Shown here piece by piece: positions 16,136 to 24,787 of a stretch of DNA of 49,476 nt. The stretch covers positions 1 to 49,476 of the forward strand of contig JAFUOZ010000002.1 in NCBI GenBank assembly GCA_017481565.1. Direction: 5' to 3'. Under the pieces are notes generated by a model. It ran no database searches. It was not told where the DNA came from and was given only the letters and a program-made list of their open reading frames with translations. Position 1 is the stretch's first letter. Every line of letters begins with the position of its first letter. Made by a program: the position numbers and the translations under genes. Source of the DNA: Oscillospiraceae bacterium. GTDB taxonomy: Bacteria > Bacillota > Clostridia > Oscillospirales > Ruminococcaceae.

Positions 16136-17221
16136 ATGGAAAGACTTCTTATGAAAGGTAACGAAGCACTTGCGGAAGCGGCAATAAGAGCAGGCTGTAA
16201 ATGCTTTTTCGGATATCCCATAACTCCCCAGACAGAAATTTCCGCATATTTTGCAAAGAATATGCCAAAGCGTAACGGGGTTTTTCTGCAGGCAGAAAGC
16301 GAGATCGCCGCTGTAAATATGGTACTCGGAGCATCTGCCGCGGGAGTACGTGCAATGACATCAAGCTCCTCTCCGGGAATTTCCCTGAAAAGCGAGGGTA
16401 TCTCCTATCTTGCCGCCTCTGACCTTCCCTGCGTTATTGTAAATGTGCAGAGAGGCGGACCGGGTCTCGGAGGTATCCAGCCCTCTCAATCGGATTATTT
16501 TCAGGCAGTAAAGGCGGCAGGACACGGAGATTTTCATCTTATAGTATACGCTCCCGCCTCTGTACAGGAAACTGTTGATATGACATACCTTGCCTTTGAA
16601 AATGCGGACCGATACCGTATGCCCGTTATGATATTATCAGACGGTCTTTTAGGTCAGATGATGGAGCCTGTCAGCTTTCCCGATACCGAAATAAAGCTGC
16701 CCGAAAAGGAATGGGCGTGCACAGGTCATAAGCACAGGCGTACACATAATATTATAAATTCGCTGTATCTGCAGCCGGATATGCTTGAAAAATCAGTAAA
16801 CGACCGTTTTATGCGATATGAAAGGGTAAAATCGGAATGTACACTCTCCGAGGAATATTTATGCTCCGATGCTGATATAGTCGTGACCGCATTCGGTGCA
16901 TCAGCGAGAATTGCCCGTTCCGCAGTAGATTCGGCACGGAAAAAAGGAATACGTGCAGGACTTTTCCGTCCGAAAACGCTTTATCCTTTTCCCGAAACCG
17001 AACTTAAAGCCTCTTGCAGAAATGCCTCAGCGGTATTATGCACTGAAATGAACATGGGACAAATGGTATATGACATACGCCTTATTCTTGAAAATACACT
17101 GCCTGTTGAATTTTACGGCAGAACAGGCGGAAATATCCCTTCACCCGAAGATATACTGACACAAATTGAAAAAATGAACCGCCGTATCAAAGGAGGTGCC
17201 TTAAGTGGAAGCAGTATTTGA
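16136..17221 (+). CDS. 2-oxoacid:ferredoxin oxidoreductase, alpha subunit
   Basis: Alpha subunit (pyrimidine-binding domain plus transketolase C-terminal domain), 361 residues. The N-terminus KGNEALAEAAIRAGCKCFFG, followed by YPITPQTEI, is the family hallmark, as is MTSSSSPGISLKSEGISYLA. It decarboxylates 2-oxoacids to acyl-CoA with reduction of ferredoxin, together with the other three subunits. Databases usually name such four-subunit clostridial enzymes VorB (branched-chain 2-oxoacids) or KorA (2-oxoglutarate); the sequence alone does not settle the substrate. It overlaps the beta subunit by 17 bp. Confidence 0.9.
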   Translation: MERLLMKGNEALAEAAIRAGCKCFFGYPITPQTEISAYFAKNMPKRNGVFLQAESEIAAVNMVLGASAAGVRAMTSSSSPGISLKSEGISYLAASDLPCVIVNVQRGGPGLGGIQPSQSDYFQAVKAAGHGDFHLIVYAPASVQETVDMTYLAFENADRYRMPVMILSDGLLGQMMEPVSFPDTEIKLPEKEWACTGHKHRRTHNIINSLYLQPDMLEKSVNDRFMRYERVKSECTLSEEYLCSDADIVVTAFGASARIARSAVDSARKKGIRAGLFRPKTLYPFPETELKASCRNASAVLCTEMNMGQMVYDIRLILENTLPVEFYGRTGGNIPSPEDILTQIEKMNRRIKGGALSGSSI

Positions 17222-17954
17222 CAGACCTCATGCCCTTTGTGACGTACCCACACATTATTGTCCCGGCTGTACACACGGAATAATCCACCGACTTATCGCC
17301 GAAGTACTTGACGAGCTTGATATCGAGGGCGACACCGTAGGAGTATGTCCCGTAGGCTGCTCAGTCATGGCTTATGATTATTTCGGCTGTGATATGATAG
17401 AAGCTCCTCACGGAAGAGCGCCTGCTGTTGCAACAGGCGTAAAAAGGGCATCTCCCGACAAAGTAGTATTTACCTATCAGGGCGACGGTGATTTAGCGGC
17501 GATAGGCACCTGTGAAACGGTCCATGCAGCGGCAAGACGTGAAAATATAACCGTCATCTTTATAAATAACACCACCTACGGCATGACAGGGGGACAAATG
17601 GCACCTACCACTATCCCGGGTCAGATAACCCAGACGTCCCCCTACGGACGAGACACTGCCATGCAGGGATATCCCATAAAAATATGTGAAATGCTTGCAG
17701 CAGTTGACGGAACAGCCTTTGTACAGAGAGTATCGGCAGACAGTGTACCTCATATTCTTGAAGCAAAAAAAGCGATACGCAAAGCCTTTGAAAATCAGCT
17801 GAACGGAATCGGATTTTCACTTGTAGAAGTACTATCCACCTGTCCTACAAACTGGGGCATGACGCCGTCAGCTGCAATGGAGCGCATACGAAAGGAGCTT
17901 ATTCCATATTATCCTCTCGGCATATATAAGGATATAAGTAATCAGAGCAAATAA
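17205..17954 (+). CDS. 2-oxoacid:ferredoxin oxidoreductase, beta subunit (TPP-binding)
   Basis: Beta subunit, 249 residues, which binds thiamine diphosphate. The TPP motif runs from GDGD (93-96) to NNTTYGMTGG (121-130). A cysteine motif CPGC (19-22) and Cys48/Cys52 are positioned as in enzymes that bind a cluster near the TPP. Translation starts at GTG (17205) with AGGAGGTG seven bases upstream, inside the end of the alpha gene, so the two are coupled. Glu64-Ala-Pro-His-Gly-Arg (EAPHGRAP) is also typical. Confidence 0.9.
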   Translation: MEAVFDRPHALCDVPTHYCPGCTHGIIHRLIAEVLDELDIEGDTVGVCPVGCSVMAYDYFGCDMIEAPHGRAPAVATGVKRASPDKVVFTYQGDGDLAAIGTCETVHAAARRENITVIFINNTTYGMTGGQMAPTTIPGQITQTSPYGRDTAMQGYPIKICEMLAAVDGTAFVQRVSADSVPHILEAKKAIRKAFENQLNGIGFSLVEVLSTCPTNWGMTPSAAMERIRKELIPYYPLGIYKDISNQSK

Positions 17955-17984
17955 AGTACAGATATTATAATGAGGTGAATAAAA

Positions 17985-18536
17985 ATGCTTACAAAGATAA
18001 TATTATCGGGTTTCGGCGGACAGGGTATATTATTTGCGGGAAAAAACCTTGCCCTATGCGGAATGAATTCAGGCTGTGAGATATCATGGTTACCCTCATA
18101 CGGACCCGAAATGAGAGGCGGAACTGCGAATTGTTCCGTATGTATATCGGACGATCCGATCGGTTCTCCGTTAGTAACCGTACCTGATATAGCGGTAGTA
18201 ATGAATACGCCGTCATTTGACCGTTTTGAGCCTGTTGTTGCAAGCGGCGGACATTTATTTGTTGACAGTTCAATGACGGACAGAGTTTCCGCACGAAATG
18301 ATATACACTGTCATTATATAGCCGCATCGGAAACAGCGGAGAAAAACGGAATATCGGGAATGGCGAATATAATCATTCTGGGCAGAATGATAGCGGAATG
18401 TAAGGAGCTTTTACCATGGATAACAGTTGATACGGTAAAAGGTGCAGTAAAAGGTTTAGTATCGGGCAATAAAGAGAAACTGATAACCCAGAACATGACA
18501 GCACTGTCAATAGGAGCAATAGGAGCAGCATCATAA
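17985..18536 (+). CDS. 2-oxoacid:ferredoxin oxidoreductase, gamma subunit
   Basis: Gamma subunit, 183 residues, with the CoA-binding fold: ILSGFGGQGILFAGKNLA at the N-terminus and SYGPEMRGGTANCSV (about 38-52), both diagnostic. It completes the ATPase-delta-alpha-beta-gamma operon. AGGTG precedes the ATG. Downstream lies a 500-bp gap made of repeats, in which the inverted AAAAAGCCGCCC/GGGCGGCTTTTT pair may act as terminator. Confidence 0.9.
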   Translation: MLTKIILSGFGGQGILFAGKNLALCGMNSGCEISWLPSYGPEMRGGTANCSVCISDDPIGSPLVTVPDIAVVMNTPSFDRFEPVVASGGHLFVDSSMTDRVSARNDIHCHYIAASETAEKNGISGMANIIILGRMIAECKELLPWITVDTVKGAVKGLVSGNKEKLITQNMTALSIGAIGAAS

Positions 18537-18540
18537 AAAG

Positions 18541-18640
18541 AATAAAGACCCAAGACAAGTGGTCAAGCTGACTCCAGCTTGCGAGGGGGTCAAGGGGGGC
18601 GAGGAGCCACCCTTGCGGGGTTCAAGGGGCAGCGCCCCTT
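18541..18640. repeat. GC-rich dispersed repeat (shared with the mgtE-flanking repeats)
   Basis: A stretch rich in G with GGGGGGCGAGGAGCCACCC, and the palindromic AAGGGGC-AGC-GCCCCTT. The core GGGGGCGAGGAGCCACCCTT also occurs at 42983-43002, and a GGGCGCTGCCCC-type block at 41340. No gene is encoded here. Confidence 0.7.
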
Positions 18641-18663
18641 CAACACGAACAAATGATATCAAT

Positions 18664-18885
18664 AAGCGGAAAAGCCGAAAACGAAAAGCTACTATAAAAA
18701 GCCGCCCATTCAAAAAGTGTAAAAATACGCTTTTTACAAAAATCCGTTCTAAAATAATCCTGAAGGTACTAATTCGGGGCGGCTTTTTGCAATAAACAGC
18801 AATCGCAGCCCGGCTGCGATATGCGCATTTATTGCACGAGCCGATAGGCTCGCCCGTTGTAAATCTAAGGCTGCAAAATAAACGG
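18664..18885. repeat. Composite structured repeat (long version), inverse copy of 41091-41165
   Basis: The two ends (18664-18711 and 18851-18885) match 41091-41165 in inverse orientation. The middle, about 140 bp, is absent from the 41-kb copy. The middle holds AAAAAGCCGCCC...GGGCGGCTTTTT (18697-18788) and a nested palindrome, TGCAATAAA/TTTATTGCA around ATCGCAGCCcGGCTGCGAT (18788-18836), then GAGCCgataGGCTC. No coding sequence is evident in 18537-19038. Confidence 0.7.
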
Positions 18886-18966
18886 ACAGGATTTTTACTT
18901 TTAGCAGGTAAATCTATGCTGTATAAAGAATCCGCATTTTTTCTTTTCACTATTTTGCGAATTCAC

Positions 18967-18995
18967 TTGATTTTATTTCAATAATCGGTTATAAT
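18967..18995 (+). promoter_or_regulatory. Promoter of the HAD hydrolase gene
   Basis: TTGATT, 17-nt spacer, TATAAT, then a short heptamer array (TTGCGAATTGCACATTACAT) before the ribosome-binding site. Confidence 0.65.
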
Positions 18996-19038
18996 GATAA
19001 TTGCGAATTGCACATTACATTAACCGAAAGGAAACACT

Positions 19039-19665
19039 ATGAAAACCGAAAGCATTATTTTCGATATGGACGGAACCCTCTGGGACAGCGCCGCAAATGT
19101 AGCTGCTTCATGGAACGATATCCTTAAAACCGCTCCCGATATAGACCTTACTCTCACTGCTGATGATATAAAAAGCATTATGGGTCTTACAATGGACGCA
19201 ATAGCCGACAAATTTTTCAGCTCACTCCCCCAAGAACGCCGCTTACAGCTTATGGACCAATGCGGCTCTCACGAAAACGACTATCTGCGTGTTCACGGCG
19301 GAACTCTCTTTGATGACCTTGAAAAAACACTTTCCGTCCTTTCTGCACATCATCGTCTTTTCATCGTAAGCAACTGTCAGTCAGGCTACATTGAAGCATT
19401 CCTTGAATATAATAATTTCGGAAAATACATCACCGATCATCTTTGCTGGGGAGATAATCAACTGCCCAAAAGCGAAAATATCCGTCTGATAATGACCAAA
19501 AACAACATCACCGACGGAGTTTACGTAGGAGATACCCAGGGCGACTGTAACAGCGCATATTCTGCCGGTACACGCTTTATCTATGCCGCATACGGCTTCG
19601 GCACCGCCGACCGATACGACTGCGCGATCAACTCCATAAGCGAGCTTATAAACATAATAGAATAA
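19039..19665 (+). CDS. HAD-family phosphatase (phosphoglycolate phosphatase-like)
   Basis: Haloacid dehalogenase superfamily phosphatase, 208 residues. All four motifs are visible: DMDGT (9-13) with the nucleophile Asp9, Ser111-Asn112, Lys144, and GDTQGD (164-169). An alpha-helical cap of about 70 residues follows motif I (subfamily I). It would hydrolyse a small phosphate ester in the cytosol; the substrate cannot be read from sequence. AAAGGAAA precedes the ATG. It is monocistronic and convergent with the ComFB-like gene. Confidence 0.85.
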   Translation: MKTESIIFDMDGTLWDSAANVAASWNDILKTAPDIDLTLTADDIKSIMGLTMDAIADKFFSSLPQERRLQLMDQCGSHENDYLRVHGGTLFDDLEKTLSVLSAHHRLFIVSNCQSGYIEAFLEYNNFGKYITDHLCWGDNQLPKSENIRLIMTKNNITDGVYVGDTQGDCNSAYSAGTRFIYAAYGFGTADRYDCAINSISELINIIE

Positions 19666-19706
19666 AAAAACGGGAGATCACCCTTATCGGACGATCTCCC
19701 GTAATT
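19664..19706. terminator. Bidirectional terminator between the HAD and ComFB-like genes
   Basis: ACGGGAGATC...GATCTCCCGT with a 13-nt loop; a run of seven A before it gives a U-run on the minus strand. Confidence 0.85.
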
Positions 19707-19709
19707 ATT

Positions 19710-20024
19710 TTATTCAGCCTTGGCTATATCCTCTTCCTCAACCTCGGCATCATCTTCATCAGACGCTCTGTGAGGTGATGAGCTTACAATACTTATAGCC
19801 TTGACTATAGCTATATCCATATCAACATTTCTCTGCCTGATAGTACTGTTGATACGTGAAATAAGCTGTCCCTGCTTGGAATTTACATACATAGGCTTAA
19901 GATTATTCAGTGCAAACGCAAGCATATCAAGATAACACTGCTCACACTTGCAGCAATCCGACTCCTGCAGAAGCTCAGTAAGCTTCTGCCTTGCAATGAT
20001 CTCAGTCATATTGATAAGTGCCAT
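19710..20024 (-). CDS. ComFB-like late competence protein
   Basis: Protein of 104 residues matching the ComFB family: MTEIIARQKLTELLQ near the start, a CCKCEQC cysteine cluster that probably binds zinc, and LDMLAFALNNLKPMYVNSKQG. ComFB is encoded with DNA-uptake genes in Bacillus; related domains in cyanobacteria bind cyclic dinucleotides. No other competence gene is near, so the role here is open. An acidic tail (DEDDAEVEEED) ends the protein. I chose the ATG at 20024, with GGGAG eight bases upstream, over the TTG two codons earlier. Confidence 0.8.
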   Translation of the reverse strand: MALINMTEIIARQKLTELLQESDCCKCEQCYLDMLAFALNNLKPMYVNSKQGQLISRINSTIRQRNVDMDIAIVKAISIVSSSPHRASDEDDAEVEEEDIAKAE

Positions 20025-20078
20025 AAACAAAACTCCCTATCTTTCCTGTTCTCAATGGGACAGGCTATTTTTACAGGA

Positions 20079-21254
20079 TCACACCTGACCGTCAACGCCT
20101 CTTGCCATAACCTCAAGACACATTCTGCCGTTATGGTAAGGACACTTCCACTCATTCACCATTGTGACCTTAGGCATAGGCTTGCCTTCAAAATCCACCT
20201 CAGCCCACCATTCACTGCCGTCACGCTTATCAACCTGAACATCTCTGACCCACTTCCATACAGTGCAGGCTGTGTCAAGATATTTCTTATCGCCCGAATG
20301 TTCGTATGCATTGATAAAGCCGACAATACTTTCAGCCTGTACCCACCATACTCTCTTACGGTCTATCTTGTTATCCTCACGCTCATTATTGACAGCGCCG
20401 TTTTCAAAAGCGATATTATATATCTTTTCAGCGATCTTAAGATTGATCTCACGCCATTCCTTAATAAGCTTTTCATCGCCGAGGGTCTCACAAGCCCTGT
20501 CGATAAGCCATGTAGCCTCAATATCGTGACCATAGGAATGAATATCACCGATAACATTCATATCTTTATCAAAGAAAACAAGAAGCTTGTTATTTACAGC
20601 ATCAAAGATCTTATTCTTTGATATATCAAGTAAGAACCTGAGTCTTTCAGCGATCCTTTCGTCCTTTGCGGCCTCATAGAATACAGTATATCCTTCAATA
20701 AGATGAAGTACCGTATTCATTGTCTTGTCAGCCATAAGACCGTTTTCGGAAAGTGCATCATTATCCGTAAGCTTCCAGTCTGCAGTAAATGCTTCCATGT
20801 AAGCCACATCATCAGTACACTTTTCCTCAACAGTATTGAAAAGCTCATAAGCAAGCTCAAGAGCTTCCTTTTCGCCGCTTGCAAGATAATAAGCCGAAAG
20901 CGCATATATAGCAAACGCCTGATTGTATGTATGCTTCATACCGTCATTTACTGTACCGTCATAATTCATCATCCAGTAAACGCCGCCGTTTTCACGGTCA
21001 ACGCACTTGTCTCTGAGGAATTCATATGCATGACGTGCATTTGACAGATTTTCCTCGCCGCCCTCTGCACGATAGCAGCTTGAATAGAACCAGAGTATTC
21101 TTGAATTGAGGATAACACCCTTTGTACCCTTCTTATCCACATTCAGATCATTGTCCATCTGACCGTAAAAGCCGCCGTATTCATTATCCCTGAGCTTGTT
21201 CCAGAACGGAATGATATGTCCGTTAAGCTCCTGCTTGCATTCATTTATCAGCAT
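20079..21254 (-). CDS. ce: Cellobiose 2-epimerase
   Basis: Member of the N-acylglucosamine 2-epimerase superfamily ((alpha/alpha)6 barrel), 391 residues. Long stretches agree with my memory of the Ruminococcus albus cellobiose 2-epimerase: HIIPFWNKLRD, GVILNSRILWF, GGVYWMMNYDG, MKHTYNQAFAIYALSAYY, GDIHSYGHDIEATWL, KRVWWVQAESIVGFINAYEH and WKCPYHNGRMCLEV. It converts the reducing-end glucose of cellobiose to mannose, giving 4-O-beta-D-glucosyl-D-mannose, which a phosphorylase can then split. It is cytosolic, with no signal peptide. GGAAG lies nine bases before the ATG. No mannosylglucose phosphorylase is in the window. Confidence 0.9.
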   Translation of the reverse strand: MLINECKQELNGHIIPFWNKLRDNEYGGFYGQMDNDLNVDKKGTKGVILNSRILWFYSSCYRAEGGEENLSNARHAYEFLRDKCVDRENGGVYWMMNYDGTVNDGMKHTYNQAFAIYALSAYYLASGEKEALELAYELFNTVEEKCTDDVAYMEAFTADWKLTDNDALSENGLMADKTMNTVLHLIEGYTVFYEAAKDERIAERLRFLLDISKNKIFDAVNNKLLVFFDKDMNVIGDIHSYGHDIEATWLIDRACETLGDEKLIKEWREINLKIAEKIYNIAFENGAVNNEREDNKIDRKRVWWVQAESIVGFINAYEHSGDKKYLDTACTVWKWVRDVQVDKRDGSEWWAEVDFEGKPMPKVTMVNEWKCPYHNGRMCLEVMARGVDGQV

Positions 21255-21333
21255 CCGACTATACTTCCTTTTTTATTTTTATTATATATATCATATACAG
21301 TACCCCGAAAAACAGGGTACTGTACCATATTGC

Positions 21334-24072
21334 TTACTTAAGATCTCTTCCGCAGCAGTTCTTGAACTTCTTACCGCTTCCGCATGGACAGGGCTCGTTT
21401 CTGCCCACCTTTTTCTTTACACGTCTGCCGCCTGAAACAGAACCGTCTCCGCCTGTATCCATAGGCTGAGCCACTCTTTCACGCTTGGGCTGCTCGTTGT
21501 TGTTTATCTGAATAGTGAACAGAAGTCTGATAGTTTCCTCACGGATAGACTCGTTCATAGCATCGAACATTTCAAAGCCTTCGTAACGATATTCAACAAC
21601 AGGATTCTTCTGACCGTAGGCACGGAGACCGATACCCTTTCTCAGCTCGTCCATATCGTCGATATGATCCATCCACTTCATATCAACTATCTTAAGCAGG
21701 ATAACTCTTTCAAGCTCTCTGAGAACATCGCCGCCGATATCCTCTTCACGCTTCTTATAGTAGTTAAGAGCCTTTTCGGTAAGCTCGTCCGTAATACCCT
21801 TCTTTGTAGCCTGCTCCAGCTCCTCAACGGAATACTTGTAATCCTCAGATGTGGTAAGCAGTCCCATGAAGTGAGAACGGAGACCGTCAAGATTCCAGTC
21901 ATCGTGAACATTTTCATCAAGAATATAAGCATTAACGCCGTCAGAAACCCAGCTTGTGATCATATTGATAATATTCTCGTGGATATCCTCACCGTTAAGC
22001 ACCTTAGCTCTCTGACCGTAAATGATCTCACGCTGAGTAGACATAACATCGTCGTAGTTGAGTACATTCTTTCTGATAGCAAAGTTTCTGCCCTCTACCT
22101 TCTTCTGAGAAGACTCAATTACCTTTGTAAGCATCTTTGACTGTATAGGCATATCCTCGTCAACATTGAGAGTATTCATCATTGTAGTGATCCTGTCACC
22201 GCCGAACAGTCTCATAAGATCGTCCTCAAGAGAAAGGAAGAACTGGCTGGCGCCGGGGTCGCCCTGACGTCCCGCACGGCCTCTCAGCTGATTGTCGATA
22301 CGTCTTGATTCGTGACGCTCAGTACCGAGGATACATAAACCGCCTGCAGCTCTTACCTGATCTGCCTGCTCCTTGATAACAGCATTGTGCTTGTCATAAA
22401 GCTCCTTATATACCTTTCTTGCGGAAAGCACCTCTTCATCGGTAGTATCCGCAAATCCGATAGCCTCGTTGATAAGCTCCTCGTCCATGCCCTGCTTGCG
22501 CATATCAGCCTTTGCAAGGAACTCGGCATTACCGCCAAGGAGGATATCCGTTCCTCGTCCTGCCATGTTTGTAGCGATAGTAACCGCACCCAGCTTACCT
22601 GCCTGAGCTACTATCTGTGCTTCCTTTTCATGCTGCTTAGCATTAAGAACGGCATGCTTGATGCCCCTCTTGTCAAGCATCTTTGAAAGCACCTCAGATT
22701 TTTCAATGGAAACAGTACCTACCAGAACAGGCTGTCCCTTTTCGTGACATTCTGCGATCTGATCTATAACAGCTCTGAACTTGCCGTTTTCTGTCTTATA
22801 AACAACATCGGGGTGATCTATACGCTGAACAGGTCTGTTTGTGGGGATCTCGATAACGTCCAGCTTGTAGATCTCTCTGAACTCGTCCTCCTCAGTCATG
22901 GCAGTACCTGTCATACCTGAAAGCTTCTTGTAAAGACGGAAGAAGTTCTGGAATGTAATGGAAGCAAGAGTCTTTGACTCATGAGCAACCTTTACGCCTT
23001 CCTTAGCCTCGATAGCCTGATGAAGACCGTCATTGAAACGACGTCCAACCATAAGACGGCCTGTAAATTCGTCAACGATGATTACCTCACCGTCCTTGAC
23101 GATATAATCTGTATTGCCCTTCATAACGCCGTTAGCCTTAAGCGCCTGATTGATATGGTGCAGAAGTGTTGAATTGTTAGCGTCATAGAGATTTTCAACG
23201 CTGAAATATTTCTCAGCCTTCTTAACGCCCTGACGTGTGATAGTAGCAGTCTTTGCCTTTTCGTCGATGATGTAGTCACATTCCTCGGCCACATCCTCCT
23301 GATCCACCTTATCGTCCATTTCAACAACGACAAACGGCTTTAAGGTCTTTGCAAATCTGTCTGCATGAGTATAAAGCTCGGTAGACTTGTCTCCTCTTCC
23401 CGAAATGATAAGGGGAGTACGTGCCTCGTCGATAAGGATAGAGTCAACCTCGTCCACAATAGCGAAGTTGAATTCTCTCTGAACCTTTTCTTCCTTGTGA
23501 ATAACCATGTTATCACGGAGATAGTCAAAGCCGAATTCATTGTTTGTACCGTATGTGATATCGCAGTTATAAGCCTCACGGCGCTCGTCATTGTCAAGGT
23601 CGTGAATGATACAGCCGATAGTAAGACCGAGATAACGGTAAACCTTACCCATTTCCTCCGACTGCGACTTTGCAAGATAGTCGTTTACCGTAACGACATG
23701 ACAGCCCTTGCCCTCAAGCGCATTAAGATAAGAAGCACAGCAGGCAACGAGAGTTTTACCCTCACCTGTTCTCATTTCCGCAATACGTCCCTGCTGAAGA
23801 ACGATCGCACCGACTATCTGCACAGGATAAGGCTTCTTGCCCAGAACACGCCATGCAGCCTCTCTTACCGTAGCAAGAGCCTCAGGCATGATGCTGTCCA
23901 GAGATTCACCGCCCTCAAGACGCTCTCTGAATTCGGGAGTCTTTGCCTTAAGCTCAGCCTCTGAAAGCTTGCCGAATTCCTCATCGAGAGCAAGCACCTT
24001 GTCTCTGATAGGTTCGATCTTTTTAAGCTCACGCTTACTGTAATTACCGAAAAGTCCGTCTAAAAGTCCCAT
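21334..24072 (-). CDS. secA: Preprotein translocase ATPase SecA
   Basis: Motor ATPase that drives unfolded preproteins through SecYEG, 912 residues. Walker A MRTGEGKT is at 100-107, followed by the DEAD-type [14 protein letters not shown], the helicase motifs [13 protein letters not shown] and [10 protein letters not shown], and a C-terminal zinc-binding SEC-C tail [13 protein letters not shown], which in other bacteria binds SecB and lipids. It is a full-length housekeeping SecA. prfB, often its neighbour, is not present. It has a consensus promoter about 80 nt upstream. The gap to the epimerase gene contains a hairpin ACAGTACCC/GGGTACTGT (21298-21324) without a clear U-run. Confidence 0.98.
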   Translation of the reverse strand: MGLLDGLFGNYSKRELKKIEPIRDKVLALDEEFGKLSEAELKAKTPEFRERLEGGESLDSIMPEALATVREAAWRVLGKKPYPVQIVGAIVLQQGRIAEMRTGEGKTLVACCASYLNALEGKGCHVVTVNDYLAKSQSEEMGKVYRYLGLTIGCIIHDLDNDERREAYNCDITYGTNNEFGFDYLRDNMVIHKEEKVQREFNFAIVDEVDSILIDEARTPLIISGRGDKSTELYTHADRFAKTLKPFVVVEMDDKVDQEDVAEECDYIIDEKAKTATITRQGVKKAEKYFSVENLYDANNSTLLHHINQALKANGVMKGNTDYIVKDGEVIIVDEFTGRLMVGRRFNDGLHQAIEAKEGVKVAHESKTLASITFQNFFRLYKKLSGMTGTAMTEEDEFREIYKLDVIEIPTNRPVQRIDHPDVVYKTENGKFRAVIDQIAECHEKGQPVLVGTVSIEKSEVLSKMLDKRGIKHAVLNAKQHEKEAQIVAQAGKLGAVTIATNMAGRGTDILLGGNAEFLAKADMRKQGMDEELINEAIGFADTTDEEVLSARKVYKELYDKHNAVIKEQADQVRAAGGLCILGTERHESRRIDNQLRGRAGRQGDPGASQFFLSLEDDLMRLFGGDRITTMMNTLNVDEDMPIQSKMLTKVIESSQKKVEGRNFAIRKNVLNYDDVMSTQREIIYGQRAKVLNGEDIHENIINMITSWVSDGVNAYILDENVHDDWNLDGLRSHFMGLLTTSEDYKYSVEELEQATKKGITDELTEKALNYYKKREEDIGGDVLRELERVILLKIVDMKWMDHIDDMDELRKGIGLRAYGQKNPVVEYRYEGFEMFDAMNESIREETIRLLFTIQINNNEQPKRERVAQPMDTGGDGSVSGGRRVKKKVGRNEPCPCGSGKKFKNCCGRDLK

Positions 24073-24154
24073 TTAATTTATTCCACCTTAAATATAGTAT
24101 TGCATTAATTATTGCACTATTAACGAAAGAATACAATTTATGCATTATAATATT

Positions 24155-24183
24155 ATTATAACTCAATAAAGCGGCTTTGTCAA
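24155..24183 (-). promoter_or_regulatory. Consensus promoter of secA
   Basis: Minus strand TTGACA, 17-nt spacer, TATAAT. Confidence 0.85.
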
Positions 24184-24296
24184 CACCAAAACCGCTTATC
24201 ACCGTAAATAATAAAGCCTGCAAACCCCATTAAATTGTAGGTTTTGTATATACATAAGAATTACCGATTCCGTCAATATTACAAAAGGTAATATAT

Positions 24297-24413
24297 TTTT
24301 CAACATTTCCCGCCATTTGATTTACTGCGCAAAAGCGGAGTTTTCCACTCTTTCAACATACTTTTCAACATGTATTCAAAGAGTTTTCAACCTTTTCAAC
24401 CAACTTTTCAACA
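24297..24413 (+). repeat. Cluster of TTTTCAAC(A) motifs between secA and a small membrane protein gene
   Basis: Within 117 bp the motif occurs at 24297, 24351 (as TTTCAACA), 24362, 24384, 24393 and 24405, all on the plus strand. A TTGAAAAC follows at 24419. The gap is otherwise AT-rich and carries the secA promoter. The motif is two mismatches from a DnaA box (TTATCCACA). It may be a binding array for a regulator; its role is unknown. Confidence 0.6.
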
Positions 24414-24505
24414 CAGCCTTGAAAACTTTTCACCTGTCAGATTTACTGTTTGTATATATATACCTGAAAAGGACAATACTATAAATAAAAAAGGAAGTGC
24501 ATAAA

Positions 24506-24787
24506 ATGAATGTGATAAAGGGAGTAAACCGCCGTATAATCGAAATACAGGAAACCGACAGCTGCTGCTTTGAAAAAGCGGTACTTTACGTACGCCCCGA
24601 CTGCGACGTGCCGCCCTCAAGACTTGAAGCGGAAGCACGGATATACGCACGCCGTATCATGAACAGCGGCGAACTGACTGAGCATAAAAAACAGGATAAT
24701 TTCATCAGAGTGCTTACAATATCGGTCACAGTGCTTGTTATTGCTGCGGTGTTAATATCAGCGGCACTTCTTATCGTGGGAACATGA
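24506..24787 (+). CDS. Small membrane protein of unknown function
   Basis: Protein of 93 residues. The first 65 residues are soluble and charged (RRIIEIQETDSCCFEKAVLYV, then RLEAEARIYARRIM); one C-terminal transmembrane helix follows (about 68-91, VLTISVTVLVIAAVLISAALLIV), so it is probably tail-anchored facing the cytoplasm. AAGGAAG lies eight bases before the ATG; a GTG three codons earlier falls within that site. Its last 30 bp overlap the end of the convergent AGCS gene. I recognise no family. Confidence 0.65.
   Translation: MNVIKGVNRRIIEIQETDSCCFEKAVLYVRPDCDVPPSRLEAEARIYARRIMNSGELTEHKKQDNFIRVLTISVTVLVIAAVLISAALLIVGT

Noticed and set aside
24297..24413. Replication origin with DnaA boxes
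   Set aside because: The repeated motif is two mismatches from the consensus box, and no dnaA, dnaN or AT-rich unwinding region with matching boxes is present.
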